From Pseudomonadota bacterium (lineage in GTDB: Bacteria; Pseudomonadota; Alphaproteobacteria; Rhizobiales; Rhizobiaceae), in the NCBI GenBank assembly GCA_003242525.1, contig QGUU01000114.1, positions 1 through 7,383 on the forward strand: 7,383 bases of DNA, written 5' to 3'. A program made the translations under genes and the position numbers. Under the pieces are notes generated by a model. That model did no database searches, was not told the DNA's origin, and saw nothing but the letters and a program-made list of their open reading frames with translations. Positions 6,284 to 7,383 of the stretch are shown piece by piece. Position 1 is the first letter of the stretch; each line of letters opens with the position of its first letter.

Positions 6284-7383
6284 ATGATGGCAGCATCCAA
6301 GTTTAAGAGCGCCGCGTCCGCGGCGGCCTTGTCCGCCGCGCTGGTTGTGCCATCGGCGCTCGCCGTGCAGCTTGTTGCCGTATCCGTTGCCGAGGCTGCT
6401 GTAGTCAGCAGGATCGAGGTTCGCGGGAATTCCCGCGTGGATGCGGACACGATCCGCAACCATGTGGGGATCAAGCCCGGCCAGTCCTTCTCCAGCACCG
6501 ATGTCGACAATGGCGTCAAGGCGCTGTTCGGAACCGGCATGTTCTCCGATGTGCGCATCAACCAGGTCGGCTCGACCCTGGTTGTCACCGTTTCCGAATA
6601 TCAGGTGGTGAACCAGGTCCTGTTCCAGGGCAACAAGAAGCTGAAGGATGCGCAGCTCGCCAATGTGGTGCAGCTGAAGCCGCGTGGTGCCTATTCGCAG
6701 GCGGCCGTGGATGCCGATGTCGAGGCGATCAAGGCCGCCTATGGCCGGATTGGCCGCAGCGACGCGACGGTGACGCCGCAGATCATGGATCTGGGGAACA
6801 ATCGGGTGAACGTGGTCTTCAACGTCAATGAAGGCGACCGCACCAAGATCAAGGCCGTCAATTTCATCGGCAACAACGCTTTCTCCAGCCGCCGGCTGGC
6901 CGATGTCATCAACACCAAGCGTTCCAACGTTCTCTCCTTCGTGCTGCGCGACGACGTCTTTGACGAGGACAAGCTGCGGGCGGACGAGGAGCTGCTGCGG
7001 CGCTTCTACTACAATCGCGGCTATGCCGACTTCCAGGTGGTCTCCGCCTTTGGCGAGCTGGACGAGGCGACCAATTCCTACACCGTGAACATAACGGTGG
7101 ACGAGGGCGCCCGCTACACTTTCGGCGATATCAGCGTTGACAGCTCGATTCCGGAAATTGACGCCAATTCGCTCATGTCGCTGGTGGAAAGCCGCAAGGG
7201 CGAGGTCTACAGCGCCAAGGATGTGGAGGACACGATCGTTGCGCTGACCGAGCGGGTGGCCAGCCAGGGCTATGCCTTCGCGCAGGTGACGCCGCGCGGC
7301 GACCGCGATTTCGAGAACCACACCATTTCCGTCGTCTATACGATCGACCAGGGCGCCAAGGCCTATATCGAGCGGATCGAGAT
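6284..7383 (+). CDS. bamA: outer membrane protein assembly factor BamA (Omp85), 3'-truncated by the window edge
   Basis: BamA is the central subunit of the BAM complex that folds and inserts beta-barrel proteins into the outer membrane. The frame is open to the window end: 366 complete codons plus two bases. A signal peptide spans about residues 1-38 (Lys-containing n-region, Ala/Leu/Val-rich core, AEA cleavage before AVVSRIEV). POTRA 1 follows at about 40-105 (RIEVRGNSRVD..., ALFGTGMFSDVRI). POTRA 2 runs about 106-184 (VLFQGNKKL), POTRA 3 about 185-275 (VNFIGNNAFS, YYNRGYADFQV), POTRA 4 about 276-357 (SQGYAFAQVTP), and POTRA 5 starts near 358. The barrel lies beyond the window. ATG 6284 is followed at once by a second ATG (6287); the AAGG at 6268-6271 is rather far from either. 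The 220-nt gap after rseP suggests its own promoter. Confidence 0.96.
   Translation, partial: MMAASKFKSAASAAALSAALVVPSALAVQLVAVSVAEAAVVSRIEVRGNSRVDADTIRNHVGIKPGQSFSSTDVDNGVKALFGTGMFSDVRINQVGSTLVVTVSEYQVVNQVLFQGNKKLKDAQLANVVQLKPRGAYSQAAVDADVEAIKAAYGRIGRSDATVTPQIMDLGNNRVNVVFNVNEGDRTKIKAVNFIGNNAFSSRRLADVINTKRSNVLSFVLRDDVFDEDKLRADEELLRRFYYNRGYADFQVVSAFGELDEATNSYTVNITVDEGARYTFGDISVDSSIPEIDANSLMSLVESRKGEVYSAKDVEDTIVALTERVASQGYAFAQVTPRGDRDFENHTISVVYTIDQGAKAYIERIE

Noticed and set aside
6275..7321. A 348-codon open frame on the minus strand across bamA.
   Set aside because: It lies antisense to an unmistakable BamA coding sequence. Long antisense frames are expected from GC-biased third positions; its translation has no recognisable domain and shows typical shadow composition.

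Overview
The window is GC-rich, with strong G/C preference at third codon positions. It holds one plus-strand run of conserved housekeeping genes: rpsB (5' partial), tsf, pyrH, frr, uppS, cdsA, rseP (frameshifted) and bamA (3' partial). The protein sequences resemble those of Rhizobiales/Hyphomicrobiales (Alphaproteobacteria). The Mesorhizobium/Phyllobacteriaceae-Brucella neighbourhood is the best guess; this rests on remembered protein similarity, not a search.

Layout. Positions 1-1831 are the translation block: ribosomal protein S2, a 129-nt gap with a strong hairpin, then EF-Ts and an 11-bp hairpin. Positions 1900-4830 hold UMP kinase, ribosome recycling factor, undecaprenyl diphosphate synthase and CDP-diglyceride synthase. 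They are tightly spaced, and uppS and cdsA probably overlap by 4 nt. Positions 4922-6063 hold the site-2 metalloprotease RseP, read from a TTG start and broken by an apparent single-base deletion. A 220-nt gap with several inverted repeats follows, then the first 366 codons of BamA (signal peptide, POTRA domains 1-4 and the start of POTRA 5).

The genes tie protein synthesis (S2, EF-Ts, RRF) to pyrimidine nucleotide supply (PyrH), lipid-carrier and phospholipid synthesis (UppS, CdsA) and envelope biogenesis and surveillance (RseP, BamA). This is the classic proteobacterial order. No dxr lies among them, although many relatives carry it in this cluster.

I see no mobile element, CRISPR array, tRNA/rRNA or foreign accessory system. 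The points worth checking are the rseP frameshift, which removes the LDG catalytic motif and leaves the C-terminal piece behind its own good ribosome binding site; a hairpin that would cover the bamA ribosome binding site; and inverted repeats in the other intergenic gaps.
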